Assembly (NCBI GenBank): GCA_035557635.1
Contig: DATMDR010000057.1
Coordinates: forward strand, 1 to 35,892
Direction: 5' to 3'
From: VRUE01 sp035557635
Lineage (GTDB): Bacteria; Actinomycetota; Thermoleophilia; Solirubrobacterales; 70-9
DNA length: 35,892 bases
The notes below the pieces were generated by a model, which saw only the letters and a program-made list of their open reading frames with translations, made no database searches and was not told where the DNA came from. Both the position numbers and the translations under genes were made by a program. The number at the start of each line of letters is the position of its first letter. The stretch's first letter is position 1. Shown here piece after piece: positions 24,753-33,355 of the stretch.

Positions 24753-26075
24753 TCGGAGCGCTCTGCGCATCAGCTTGCCCGAAGGAGTGCGTGGCAGCGC
24801 CGCCGCCAGCTCGACCCGCTTCGGCACCTTGAAGCCGGCGAGCGCCTCGGCGCAGTGCCGGCGCAGCTCGTCCGGCGTCACCGCCGAGCCGTCCTCGAGC
24901 ACGACGATCGCGGTCACCGCCTGCTGCCACTCCGGGTCCTCGCGCCCCACCACCGCCGCGTCGGCGACCTCCGGATGCCGTAGCAGCACCTTCTCCACTT
25001 CCGCTGGGACGATGTTCTCGCCGCCGCTGACGATCATGTCGTCGATCCGGTCATCGACGTAGAGGAAGCCGTCCTCGTCAATCCGGCCGAGGTCGCCGGT
25101 GTGCAGCCAGCCGTCGGCATCGGCGTGACCGGGAGCCACGGTCGGCCCCTGGACGAGGATCTCGCCGTCCTGGATGCGCAGGTGGGTGGTCAGCAGCGGC
25201 CGCCCCGCCGAGCCGAGCTTGCGGCGCGCCTCCCCCGGCGCCAGGGTCGTCACCTGCGAGCAGGCCTCGGTGAGGCCGTAGGTCTGGACCACGGTGGCGC
25301 CGCGGCCGATCGCCTCCTCCAGCGGCTCCTCGGGAACCGGGCCGCCGCCGACGAGGATCGCGCGCGGGCCGGAGAGATCGGCGCCCGCATCGAGCAGCCG
25401 GGTCAGCATCGTCGTCACCAGCGAGACCACGCTGATCCGATCCTCGGCCAGCGCCGCAGCGACCCGGTCGACGTCGAAGCCGTCGTGGAGGACGGCCGTG
25501 GTGCCGTAGATGACCGACCGCATCACGATCCCCAGCCCCGAGACGTGGCTGAGCGGGGTGCAGCAGAGCCAGCGGTCCTCCGGCTGCACGCCGATGTTGA
25601 AGCCGGAGCCGACCGCGCTCCAGAGGAAGTTGCCGTAGGTGAGCCCGACCGGGTGCGGCCGTCCGCTGCTGCCGCTGGTCAGCAGGCGGCAGACGAGGTC
25701 GTCCATGTCGTGCTCGCCGAGCAGCGGCAGGTCGGCCTCAGTCTGGGTGAGCTCGCCCGGGTCGGCGAGGTCGAGGGCGGGCTCCTCCGCGGCGACGACG
25801 GCTGCGCGCTCCTCCGCGCTCGTCCTCGGGCCGAGCGGCAGCAGGACCGCACCCAGCTTCATCAGGGCGTGGGCGAGGACCACCTGCTCGCGACCCGCGT
25901 GCATGGTCAGCGCCACAGTCGAGTCGCGTCGCACTCCGTGCGCGGCGAGGCGGCGGGCGACCCAGGTCGACTCCGCCTCCAGCTCGGCGTAGGTGACCTC
26001 GGCGCCGTCGGCGACCAGGGCGACGCGGTCGGGGCAGCTCTGCGATCGCTGCGCGAGCCAGTTGTCGAGTTTCAT
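24750..26075 (-). CDS. menE: o-Succinylbenzoate--CoA ligase
   Basis: AMP-forming acyl-CoA synthetase (ANL superfamily) activating o-succinylbenzoate in menaquinone synthesis; 441 aa. The adenylate-forming core shows the P-loop LLTSGSSGRPHPVGLTYGN (about 137-155), where His stands at the position usually held by Lys. Also present are VVQTYGLTEACSQVTTL, LHTGDLGRIDEDGFLYVDDRIDDMIVSGGENIVPAEVE and the C-terminal catalytic lysine in RTPSGKLMRRAL. Family plus divergence from menB (45-bp gap) supports MenE over a generic ligase. The frame extends upstream to 26591 across menB, but MKLDNWLAQRSQSCPDRVAL at 26075 is the natural start. Confidence 0.88.
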   Translation of the reverse strand: MKLDNWLAQRSQSCPDRVALVADGAEVTYAELEAESTWVARRLAAHGVRRDSTVALTMHAGREQVVLAHALMKLGAVLLPLGPRTSAEERAAVVAAEEPALDLADPGELTQTEADLPLLGEHDMDDLVCRLLTSGSSGRPHPVGLTYGNFLWSAVGSGFNIGVQPEDRWLCCTPLSHVSGLGIVMRSVIYGTTAVLHDGFDVDRVAAALAEDRISVVSLVTTMLTRLLDAGADLSGPRAILVGGGPVPEEPLEEAIGRGATVVQTYGLTEACSQVTTLAPGEARRKLGSAGRPLLTTHLRIQDGEILVQGPTVAPGHADADGWLHTGDLGRIDEDGFLYVDDRIDDMIVSGGENIVPAEVEKVLLRHPEVADAAVVGREDPEWQQAVTAIVVLEDGSAVTPDELRRHCAEALAGFKVPKRVELAAALPRTPSGKLMRRALR

Positions 26076-26107
26076 TGGGATCGAGACTTTGGCCGGGTGT
26101 GGCTGGC

Positions 26108-26113
26108 TATGGT
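26108..26113 (+). promoter_or_regulatory. TANNNT box (TATGGT) for leaderless menB
   Basis: TATGGT, 7 nt, ATG 26121. It lies in the 45-bp divergent gap with menE. Confidence 0.4.
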
Positions 26114-26120
26114 GCCCATC

Positions 26121-26987
26121 ATGCCGCAACGCCCCAAGGACGCCCCGCCCGAGCAGGACCTCTACGCGCCGATCGCGTGGGAGGCCGGCGGCGAGTACGG
26201 AGACATCCGCTACGAGAAGACGGACGGAATCGCCAAGATCACGATCGACCGGCCGGAGGTTCGCAACGCCTTTCGCCCGCAGACGCTGGTCGAGGTCTCC
26301 GCGGCGCTGGAGTCGGCTCGCGAGGACACCGAGGTCGGGGTGATCGTCCTCACCGGAGAGGGAGAGGACGCGTTCTGCGCCGGTGGAGACCAGAAGGTTC
26401 GCGGCGACACCGGCTACCTCGCCGAGGGCGCTTCGCTCGGCCGCTTCCACGTCACCGACCTGCAGGTGCAGATGCGTCGCCTGCCAAAGCCGGTCGTCGC
26501 GATGGTCGCCGGCTACGCGGTCGGCGGGGGCCACGTCCTCCATGTCTGCTGCGACCTGACCATTGCCGCCGACAATGCGCGCTTCGGGCAAACCGGGCCG
26601 AGGGTCGGCTCGTGGGACGGCGGCTTCGGCGCCTCCCTCCTGCGCGACCTCGTCGGGACCAAGAAGGCGAAGGAGTTCTGGCTGCTGTGCCGACAGTACG
26701 ACGCTGAGGAGGCGCTGGAGATGGGACTGGTCAACGCGGTGGTGCCGCTCGAGGACCTCGAGCGAGAGACGGTGGCCTGGTGCCGCGAGATGCTCGCCCT
26801 CTCACCCTTCGCCCTGCGCCTGGTCAAGGCCAGCTTCAACGCCCACGAGGACGGCTACGCGGGCATCCAGCAACTCGCCCACGACACCAACCTGCTCTTC
26901 TACGGCAACGAGGAGGCCCGCGAGGGCCGCGAGGCGTTCAAGCAGAAGCGGCGCCCAGATTTCTCCAAATTCCCGAAGCGGCCATGA
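26121..26987 (+). CDS. menB: 1,4-Dihydroxy-2-naphthoyl-CoA synthase
   Basis: Crotonase-family enzyme closing the naphthoquinone ring; 288 aa from ATG 26121 (an earlier in-frame ATG lies inside the promoter box). MenB-specific features are EDAFCAGGDQKVRGDTGY, VGGGHVLHVCCDLTIAADNARFGQTGPRVGSWDGGFGA, the TKKAKEFWLLCRQYDAEEALEMGLVNAVVPLE segment, and the terminal NEEAREGREAFKQKRRPDFSKFPKRP. These separate it from ordinary enoyl-CoA hydratases. It is first in the plus-strand menB-menA-menC-menD run. A long hairpin follows its stop. Confidence 0.96.
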   Translation: MPQRPKDAPPEQDLYAPIAWEAGGEYGDIRYEKTDGIAKITIDRPEVRNAFRPQTLVEVSAALESAREDTEVGVIVLTGEGEDAFCAGGDQKVRGDTGYLAEGASLGRFHVTDLQVQMRRLPKPVVAMVAGYAVGGGHVLHVCCDLTIAADNARFGQTGPRVGSWDGGFGASLLRDLVGTKKAKEFWLLCRQYDAEEALEMGLVNAVVPLEDLERETVAWCREMLALSPFALRLVKASFNAHEDGYAGIQQLAHDTNLLFYGNEEAREGREAFKQKRRPDFSKFPKRP

Positions 26988-27014
26988 GCGCTCCGGCGCA
27001 CGGGTCCCGTCACA

Positions 27015-27060
27015 GGGAGGAAGGCCTGCGGGCGAGGTCTTCGTTCTCGGCCTTCCTCCC
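27015..27060 (+). terminator. 12-bp perfect stem-loop between menB and menA
   Basis: GGGAGGAAGGCC (27015-27026) pairs with GGCCTTCCTCCC (27049-27060), with a further CAC/GTG beyond one mismatch. The loop is 22 nt. It lies 27 nt after the menB stop and 27 nt before the menA start, with no U-tract. It could be a U-less terminator or an mRNA-processing or attenuation hairpin. Confidence 0.5.
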
Positions 27061-27087
27061 CGTGCCACCCGCGCGAGGAGGGCTCAC

Positions 27088-27969
27088 TTGAGAATTTGGC
27101 TAATGGCCGCGAGGCCAAGGACGCTCCCGGCCGCGATCGCGCCCGTGCTGGTCGGTACCGCCGCCGCCGTCTACTGGGCCGGCGAGCTGCCGCGGATCGG
27201 GGCGTTCGTCGCCGCCCTGGTCGGCTCGATCTTCATCCAGATCGGCACCAACCTGGCCAACGACTACTCCGACGCGCGGCGGGGCGCGGATACCGCGGAC
27301 CGGCTGGGGCCGGTGCGGGTGACCTCGGCCGGCCTGGTGACCCCGCAGCGGGTCCTCAACGCGACCTGGATCGCCTTCGCGGTCGCCGTCGCCTGCGGGA
27401 TCTACCTGGCTGCCGTGGCCGGGATCGTGATCCTCCTCGTCGGCGCGGTCTCGATCGCCGCCGGCGTCCTCTACACCGGCGGACCGCGCCCCTACGGCTA
27501 CGCCGGCCTCGGCGAGGTCTTCGTCTTCCTCTTCTTCGGCTTGGTCGCCGTCAACGGCTCCTACTACGTGCAGGTGGAGGAGCTCGACGCGCTGCCGCTG
27601 GGGCTCTCGATCGCGGTTGGCTTCCTCTCCACCGCGATCCTCGTCGTCAACAACGTGCGCGACATCGAAACCGACCGGCGCGCGGGCAAGATGACGCTGG
27701 CGGTGCGGATGGGCCGGCGCAACGCGGTCGGGCTCTTCCGCGGCCTCGTGCTCGGCGCCTACCTGGTGCTGCCGATCTCACTGGTCGCCGGCGAGGCGAG
27801 CGCCTGGCCGCTGATCGCCTTCGCCTCGCTGCCGCTCGCGGTCGGGCCGATGCGGACGATGTCCAACCGCACCGACGGCCCGGCGCTGAACGCGGCCCTC
27901 GCCGCCACCGGCCTGCTGCTGGCCGTCTTCAGCCTGCTCGTCTCCATCGGCCTCTTGGTCGCGGCATAG
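27088..27969 (+). CDS. menA: 1,4-Dihydroxy-2-naphthoate polyprenyltransferase
   Basis: UbiA-superfamily membrane enzyme joining the naphthoate head group to the isoprenoid tail; 293 aa. The two aspartate-rich Mg-pyrophosphate motifs are NLANDYSDARRGAD (about 54-67) and NNVRDIETDRRAGK (about 190-203), with about eight to nine hydrophobic segments. The RPRTLPAAIAPVLVGTAAA opening is typical of MenA. The start was taken as TTG 27088 because AGGAGGG (27076-27082) lies 5 nt upstream; ATG 27103 has no Shine-Dalgarno. It lies between menB and menC. Confidence 0.95.
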   Translation: MRIWLMAARPRTLPAAIAPVLVGTAAAVYWAGELPRIGAFVAALVGSIFIQIGTNLANDYSDARRGADTADRLGPVRVTSAGLVTPQRVLNATWIAFAVAVACGIYLAAVAGIVILLVGAVSIAAGVLYTGGPRPYGYAGLGEVFVFLFFGLVAVNGSYYVQVEELDALPLGLSIAVGFLSTAILVVNNVRDIETDRRAGKMTLAVRMGRRNAVGLFRGLVLGAYLVLPISLVAGEASAWPLIAFASLPLAVGPMRTMSNRTDGPALNAALAATGLLLAVFSLLVSIGLLVAA

Positions 27970-27975
27970 CCACGA

Positions 27976-28019
27976 GTCTGCATTTGCCCTTGTATAGCGG
28001 GGGTAACTGCAGACGCGTG
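27976..28019. repeat. 44-bp dyad element, copy 2
   Basis: Arms GTCTGCA (27976-27982) and TGCAGAC (28008-28014) with ATAGCG and TAA between, at exactly the spacing of the copy at 15152-15195. It fills most of the menA-menC gap, 15 bp before the menC start. Confidence 0.55.
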
Positions 28020-28033
28020 GATGCGATCCTGTC

Positions 28034-29110
28034 GTGGTGAAGATCGCGTCGGTCGAGGTCGTTCCCTATGCGCTGCCGTTCCGCGAGCCATACGTGACCG
28101 CGCGCGGCCGGCTGGAGCAGCGCGAGATGGTGCTGCTGCGGCTGCGCGATGCCGACGGCCTGGTCGGTCTCGGCGAAGCGGTGCCGCTCTCGCTGCGCGG
28201 CGGCGCGGGGCTGGCGCAAGTGGTCGAAGAGCTCAAACGGCTCGGCGAGTGGGGCGAGCTGGACGAGGGGACCTTGCGGGCGAGCTCCCTCTCCCCTCCA
28301 GCTCGCTGCGCCGCGTTGACCGCGCTGCTCGACATGCGCGGGCGCTCGGCTGAGCGTTCGTCTTTTGTCGTGCCAGGCGCGACAAGCAGCGAACGCGACG
28401 CGCCCGTCAGATGTAACGCGACCCTGGTCGCGGGCGAGCCGACGGCCGTCGCCGCCGAGGCGGAGCGCTGGGCGGCGGACGGCTTCTCCACCTTCAAGCT
28501 GAAGCTCGGCGCCGGCGACGACATCGGCCAGGTCCGCGCGGTCCGCGAGGCGGTCGGGCCCGAGGCGCGGATCCGGATCGACGCCAACGCCTCCTGGGGG
28601 GTCGAAGTGGCGAAGCGAACCTTGGCGGCCCTGGAGCCCTTCGACGTCGAGCTGGCCGAGCAGCCGGTCGCCTCGCTGGAGGAATCAGCCGCGTTGACCG
28701 CTTCCACGACGATCCCGATCGCGGGCGACGAGAGCATCGAGAGCCGGGCCGACGCGGAGCGTGCGATCGAGATCGGTGCCTGTGCCCTGGCCGGGCTGAA
28801 GCTGTCCAAGGTCGGCGGCCCCGAGGCGGCGATCGAGATCGCCGAGGTCCTCCCCTCCTATCTCTCCAGCGCACTCGACGGGCCGGTCGGGATCGCGGCG
28901 GCGGCCCAGGTCGCGCAGACGCTCGACCAGACGGCCGGCGAGGGAGGGGAGGGGGCAAGCCTCGCCCACGGCCTCGCCACCCAGCGCCTCTTCGCCTCGA
29001 CCATCGCCGCGGTCGAGTGCGAGCTGCGCGACGGGATGCTGCATCCGCCCACCGGGCCCGGCCTCGGTGTCGAGATCGACGAGGCCTCGCTAGAAGCTCA
29101 TCGGCTCTAG
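28034..29110 (+). CDS. menC: o-Succinylbenzoate synthase
   Basis: Enolase-superfamily dehydratase making o-succinylbenzoate; 358 aa. The catalytic KxK motif is in FSTFKLKLGAGDD (about 154-166). The metal-ligand Asp is in RIRIDANASW (about 179-188), and Glu/Asp ligands follow in VELAEQPVASLE and IPIAGDES; LKLSKVGGPEAAIEIA holds the second catalytic Lys. The context with menB, menA and menD supports MenC over other enolase-superfamily members. Tandem GTG codons at 28034 and 28037 are both possible starts and no Shine-Dalgarno is seen. The 28021-28033 stretch abuts the 44-bp dyad element. Confidence 0.93.
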   Translation: MVKIASVEVVPYALPFREPYVTARGRLEQREMVLLRLRDADGLVGLGEAVPLSLRGGAGLAQVVEELKRLGEWGELDEGTLRASSLSPPARCAALTALLDMRGRSAERSSFVVPGATSSERDAPVRCNATLVAGEPTAVAAEAERWAADGFSTFKLKLGAGDDIGQVRAVREAVGPEARIRIDANASWGVEVAKRTLAALEPFDVELAEQPVASLEESAALTASTTIPIAGDESIESRADAERAIEIGACALAGLKLSKVGGPEAAIEIAEVLPSYLSSALDGPVGIAAAAQVAQTLDQTAGEGGEGASLAHGLATQRLFASTIAAVECELRDGMLHPPTGPGLGVEIDEASLEAHRL

Positions 29111-29113
29111 GTT
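29108..29113 (+). promoter_or_regulatory. TANNNT box (TAGGTT) for menD, formed by the menC stop codon
   Basis: TAGGTT, 6 nt, GTG 29120. The TAG is the stop codon of menC. No Shine-Dalgarno lies in the 9-nt gap. Confidence 0.35.
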
Positions 29114-29119
29114 TTCCCC

Positions 29120-30874
29120 GTGGACCCGACCAACGCCAACACCGCCCTCGCCTCGGCCTTCGTCGAGGAGCTGGCCCGGGGCGGGTTGCGGCACGCGGTC
29201 CTCTCCCCCGGCTCCCGCTCCACCCCGCTGGCGCTCGCGCTCTGGCGCCAAGCGGAGATCGACGTCACTGTGATCGTCGACGAGCGCGCCGCCGGCTTCT
29301 TTGCCCTCGGAGCCGCGCAGGCGAGCGGCGCTCCGGTGGCGATGCTCTGCACGTCGGGCACCGCGGCGGCCAACTTCCACCCGGCTATCTGCGAGGCGGA
29401 CGAGTCAGGGATCCCGCTGGTCGCCCTGACCGCCGACCGCCCGCCCGAGCTGCGCGGCATCGGCGCCGGGCAGACGATCGACCAGGTGAAGCTCTACGGC
29501 TCCTCGGTGCGCTGGTTTTGTGAAGTCGGCACCCACGACGCCGATGACGACGGCCTACTTCACTACCGCTCCACCGCCTGCCGGGCGCTGGCCGCGGCGA
29601 GCGGCGAGCCGCGGCCGGGCCCGGTCCACCTCAACCTGCCCTGGCGCGAGCCGCTGGCGCCGATCCCCGTCGAGGGCGCGGTCACGGCCACCGATCCGCT
29701 GGCGCTCGAAGGCCGCGACGCCCGACCGCTGACGGCGGTCACCCGGATCGACCTCGAGCCCTCGGCGTTCCTGCTCGAGGAGGTCGCCGGCCACATCGGC
29801 GACGCGATCGCCGGCGTCATCGTCGCCGGCCGCCAGCTCGATCCCGAGCTGCGCGAGCCGCTGGCGCATCTTGCCCGCGTCGCCGGCATGCCGATCCTGG
29901 CCGAGCCGACGTCACAGCTGCGCTGCGGGCCTCATGACCGCTCTCACGTCGTGACCGCGTATGACCTGCTGCTGCGCGACGAGCACTTCGCCAGCTCGGT
30001 GGTGCCCGACCTGGTCATCCGCTTCGGCGCGATGCCGACGAGCAAGCCGCTGCGAGCCTGGCTGGCGAGCTCGGGGGCGGACCAGATCGTCGTCGATCCC
30101 TACGGCGGCTGGAACGAGCCGACCCGGCAGGCGGCGGCGATCCTCCGCGCCGACCCGACCGAGCTGGCAGCCGGCTGGGCGGCGCGGTTGGAGAAGGGCG
30201 AAGCGCGGGCGGCGCCGGAGCGCTGGATCGAGGCCGAGGCCAAAGCCTGCGCCGTACTCGACGCGGAACTCGAGGGACAGAGCGAGCTGAGCGAGCCGGG
30301 CCTTCACCGCGCGCTCGGGCTCGCGCACCGGAACGGCGACCTCGTCTACACGGCGTCGAGCATGCCGATCCGCGACCAGGAGGCCTTCCTTCCCGCCAGC
30401 GACACCGACGCCCTCTTCCTCAGCAACCGCGGCGCCAACGGAATCGACGGCCTGCTCTCTTCAGGAATCGGCGCCGCCCACGCCAGCGGCCGCCCGACCA
30501 CGATCGTCACCGGCGACCTCGGCCTGCTGCACGACATCGGCGGCCTCGCCGCGCTGCGCGACGTCGAGACCCCGGTGCGGATCGTCGTCATCGACAACGA
30601 CGGCGGTGGCATCTTCGGCTTCCTGCCCCAGGCCGATCTACTGGAGGGCAGCGAGTTCGAGGCCCTGCTCGGCACCCCCCGCGGCGTCAGCGTCGCTAAG
30701 GCGGCAGCCCTCTTCAATCTGCCCCACCGCCACCTTGAGTCACTCGAAGGGCTGCCCGATGCCCTCGCCGCCGGCACCGGCCTGATCGAGATCCAGGTCG
30801 ACCGCCGAGCCAACGTCGAGCTGCACCGCCGCCTCACCGAGCAGGTGGCCGTGGCGCTCGCCGCGCTGCGCTGA
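29120..30874 (+). CDS. menD: SEPHCHC synthase (MenD)
   Basis: Thiamine-diphosphate enzyme condensing isochorismate with 2-oxoglutarate-derived succinic semialdehyde; 584 aa. It opens NTALASAFVEELARGGLRHAVLSPGSRSTPLALAL, with the ThDP-activating Glu in VIVDERAAGFFALGAAQASG, then CTSGTAAANFHPAICEA and LTADRPPELRGIGAGQTIDQ. The C-terminal ThDP/Mg site is VTGDLGLLHDIGGLAAL followed by VVIDNDGGGIFGFLPQ. It is the last gene of the plus-strand men run. Its TGA stop is immediately followed by the stop codon of the convergent TolB-like gene (TGATCA). Confidence 0.97.
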   Translation: MDPTNANTALASAFVEELARGGLRHAVLSPGSRSTPLALALWRQAEIDVTVIVDERAAGFFALGAAQASGAPVAMLCTSGTAAANFHPAICEADESGIPLVALTADRPPELRGIGAGQTIDQVKLYGSSVRWFCEVGTHDADDDGLLHYRSTACRALAAASGEPRPGPVHLNLPWREPLAPIPVEGAVTATDPLALEGRDARPLTAVTRIDLEPSAFLLEEVAGHIGDAIAGVIVAGRQLDPELREPLAHLARVAGMPILAEPTSQLRCGPHDRSHVVTAYDLLLRDEHFASSVVPDLVIRFGAMPTSKPLRAWLASSGADQIVVDPYGGWNEPTRQAAAILRADPTELAAGWAARLEKGEARAAPERWIEAEAKACAVLDAELEGQSELSEPGLHRALGLAHRNGDLVYTASSMPIRDQEAFLPASDTDALFLSNRGANGIDGLLSSGIGAAHASGRPTTIVTGDLGLLHDIGGLAALRDVETPVRIVVIDNDGGGIFGFLPQADLLEGSEFEALLGTPRGVSVAKAAALFNLPHRHLESLEGLPDALAAGTGLIEIQVDRRANVELHRRLTEQVAVALAALR

Positions 30875-31945
30875 TCAGCAGACGATCCGCCCGGCCTCGC
30901 GGTCCGGGCCGGGTTGCCAAGCCGACCCGGCGAAGGAACCGCGAGTCAGCTTCGCCACCGTGGTCAAGCAGGTGCCGTCGGCGTTGACCGCGGCGATCGA
31001 GTTCGGGCGGGGAATCGGCAACACCCCCGACGGGGTTTTCTTCAGCCGTGTGAAGGCGATGCGCTGCCCGGAGGGGTCCCAGCTCGGCCAGCGGAGCCCA
31101 CCCCGCACCCGCAGGACCGGCAGTGGCCGGTCTTGCTCCGGCGCGAGGACGAGCAGGGCGGAAGACCTGAGCTTGCGCGCTTCGAGCGGTCCTTCCTCGG
31201 GCCCGAAGCGATCGCGCACCATGGCGACAGAGCCGTCGGGGGCGTAGACGGGTGCCGCGGCGTTGGCGGCCAGAACCTCGGTGCGACGGGTCGCGAGGTC
31301 GACCGATATCGCCCGCGGGGTCGGCCCCCCGTCCCATTCGGTCGCCGCTAGGTGCGAGCCGTCCGGCGAGAACGAGCTCGGCTCGATGAAGCTCCGCCGC
31401 GACCACCGGGTGAGGGGGCGCATCCTGGAGTTGCCGACGCCGAGCGACCAGATCGCGGTCCGCACCTTCACTCCGTACTCGTCGTCCGAGCCGCCCCCGC
31501 GCCGAAGCGGGCGCTCGAACTGGCCGCTGATCACGTCGATCCTCATCACCGCAACCGAGCGGCCGTCCGGCGCGAGGACCGGCTCGCCCTGGATGAGCAG
31601 CTTGCGCGACAGTGGGACCACCCGCGGATCCGATCCATCCGCAGCAACCGTGAAGACGGCACCCGGAGAGCCGCCCCTGACGCCGAAGAAGGCGACGCGG
31701 GAGCCGTCGGCCGACCAGCTCGGCCGCGCCTCGAAGACCGGACTCGGCCCTCGGGCATCGGGCCCGCCGGCGATCCGGAAGGGGCCGCTCCCGTCGGGAG
31801 CTAGGCTGCTCAGTTCGCTGCCTGCGTTGGGATAGGGGTGGAAGGCGACGACGGCCAGCCGGGGTCCCTCGGGAGGCGCCGCGGTAGCGCTGCTGGCAAC
31901 CGACATGAACAGGGCTATCGACAGCAGTACGGCTCGGCAGATCAC
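30875..31945 (-). CDS. Exported TolB/PD40-like beta-propeller protein
   Basis: 356 aa. A signal peptide (MICRAVLLSIALFMSVASSATAA, cleavage after about residue 23) is followed by about five to six PD40/TolB-type blades with the recurring pattern PSWSADGSRVAFFG, PVLAPDGRSVAVMR, SSFSPDGSHLAATEW, PVYAPDGSVAMVR and PSWDPSGQRIAFTR. There is no catalytic domain. The role is unknown; it is perhaps a secreted binding or scaffold protein. GTG 31945 lies 6 nt after TAGTCT, whose TAG is the menF stop. It is convergent with menD with zero intergenic bases, and is probably not part of the menaquinone pathway. Confidence 0.75.
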   Translation of the reverse strand: MICRAVLLSIALFMSVASSATAAPPEGPRLAVVAFHPYPNAGSELSSLAPDGSGPFRIAGGPDARGPSPVFEARPSWSADGSRVAFFGVRGGSPGAVFTVAADGSDPRVVPLSRKLLIQGEPVLAPDGRSVAVMRIDVISGQFERPLRRGGGSDDEYGVKVRTAIWSLGVGNSRMRPLTRWSRRSFIEPSSFSPDGSHLAATEWDGGPTPRAISVDLATRRTEVLAANAAAPVYAPDGSVAMVRDRFGPEEGPLEARKLRSSALLVLAPEQDRPLPVLRVRGGLRWPSWDPSGQRIAFTRLKKTPSGVLPIPRPNSIAAVNADGTCLTTVAKLTRGSFAGSAWQPGPDREAGRIVC

Positions 31946-31951
31946 CCGCGC

Positions 31952-31957
31952 AGACTA
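31952..31957 (-). promoter_or_regulatory. TANNNT box (TAGTCT) for the TolB-like gene, formed by the menF stop codon
   Basis: TAGTCT on the minus strand, 6 nt, GTG 31945. The TAG is the stop codon of menF. Confidence 0.35.
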
Positions 31958-33355
31958 TTCGGCCAGCAGCGGCAGCAAGGCATTGAGCTTGACCTCGGTC
32001 TCGGCCAGCTCGGCTGCCGGGTCGGAGCCGGCGACCAGGCCGACACCGGCGTAGAGGTGGGCCTCGCGGTCGCGGAGGAGGGTGCTGCGCAGGGCGACGC
32101 AGAATTCGCCGTCCTCGGTGGCGTCCATCCAGCCCACCGGGCCGGCGTACCAGCCACGGTCCATCCGCTCCAGCTCGCCGATCGCACGCGCGGCGACCGG
32201 CCAGGGCTCGCCTCCTACCGCCGGTGTCGGGTGCAGCAGGCCGGCCAGCTCGACGGCCGAGCGGGGCTCGGCGAGCTGGGCGACTATCGCGGTCGCCAGG
32301 TGCTGGATGTTGGCGACCTTGACGATCTCGGGCTCGGGCGCCTGCTCGACCCAGACCGCGTGCGGACGCAGGGTGCGGACGATTCGCTCGGCGACGATCC
32401 GCTGCTCGCGCCTGTCCTTGTCGCTGCGCAGCAGCTGCTCGCCAAGGTGGTCGTCGACGGCCGGGTCGGAGCTGCGCCGTGTCGAGCCGGCGAGAGCGAC
32501 CGTCGAGACGCTGGCGCCGGAGCGGCGCACCAGCAGCTCGGGACTGGCGCCGACGAAGGCCGCCTCCGAGGTGCCGCAGCAGAAGCAGAAGCAGGACGGG
32601 AACTGCTCCCGCATCGCGCCGAAGACCGCGGCGGGATCATGGGCCGCGCCGGCGGTGACGAGCACCTCACGAGCGAGCACGACCTTGCTCAGGTCGCCGC
32701 CGCGGATCCGCTCGGTCGCGCCGGCCACCGAGCGCTCGAAGTCTCCGGGCGGAAGGACGCTGCGGATCTCCGTCCGTGAAGTCGGGTGCGGGTCGATCAG
32801 CGGCAGGGTTTCATCGCGCAGGCCGCCAAGACGAGCCGAAAGCCCAGCCATCACCTCCTCCGGGTCCTCGCCGGGGCGCACGATCGCGTTGACGGTGAGA
32901 TAGCCCTCCCCATCGCTGCGGCAGAGCGAGAGCTCGGGTAACGCCATCGCGGCCGGGGCCAGCGATGACCAGGCCGAGGATTCGCCCCCATCGGGATCGA
33001 AGGCGAAGCCGCCGACCCAGACCGCGCCGGCGCCGGCCGGCAGGCCCGCCGGCTCGTCGAGGATCGCCTCCCCCCCGCTGCCCAGGCACTCGCGGGCGAC
33101 GTCCTCGAAGCGGCCCGGCCCGCGCGAGGTCGCCTCGCGGACGATGCCCAGCGCCGCCAGCGCGAAGCCGCGGTCCTGCTGCTCCCAGCAGAACCAGCGA
33201 TCGGTGGCGAGCCGCGAGGCGAACACCGCCGCACAAGGATCGATCCCTGCCGTGGGAACGGTAACGCTGACTAGCGTTCGCCGCCCTCGGCCGGCGGCTC
33301 GCTCGACCCCCTCGCGCAGCTTGGCGCGCAGCGAGCTAGTCGCTGCCTCGAGCAA
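31955..33355 (-). CDS. menF: Isochorismate synthase (MenF/EntC family)
   Basis: Chorismate-binding enzyme converting chorismate to isochorismate, the first committed menaquinone step; 466 aa. The catalytic domain shows GDLSKVVLAREVLV, FVGASPELLVRRSGASVSTVALAGSTRR, HLGEQLLRSDKDRREQRIVAERI, HLATAIVAQL, LLHPTPAVGGEPWPVA and the terminal RGWYAGPVGWMDATEDGEFCVALRSTLL with LYAGVGLVAGSDP. The context with menD on the other side of one gene supports menaquinone rather than siderophore use. No ATG or GTG fits; TTG 33355 gives a 20-nt overlap with ilvN, implying coupled translation with ilvBN. Confidence 0.9.
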   Translation of the reverse strand: MLEAATSSLRAKLREGVERAAGRGRRTLVSVTVPTAGIDPCAAVFASRLATDRWFCWEQQDRGFALAALGIVREATSRGPGRFEDVARECLGSGGEAILDEPAGLPAGAGAVWVGGFAFDPDGGESSAWSSLAPAAMALPELSLCRSDGEGYLTVNAIVRPGEDPEEVMAGLSARLGGLRDETLPLIDPHPTSRTEIRSVLPPGDFERSVAGATERIRGGDLSKVVLAREVLVTAGAAHDPAAVFGAMREQFPSCFCFCCGTSEAAFVGASPELLVRRSGASVSTVALAGSTRRSSDPAVDDHLGEQLLRSDKDRREQRIVAERIVRTLRPHAVWVEQAPEPEIVKVANIQHLATAIVAQLAEPRSAVELAGLLHPTPAVGGEPWPVAARAIGELERMDRGWYAGPVGWMDATEDGEFCVALRSTLLRDREAHLYAGVGLVAGSDPAAELAETEVKLNALLPLLAE

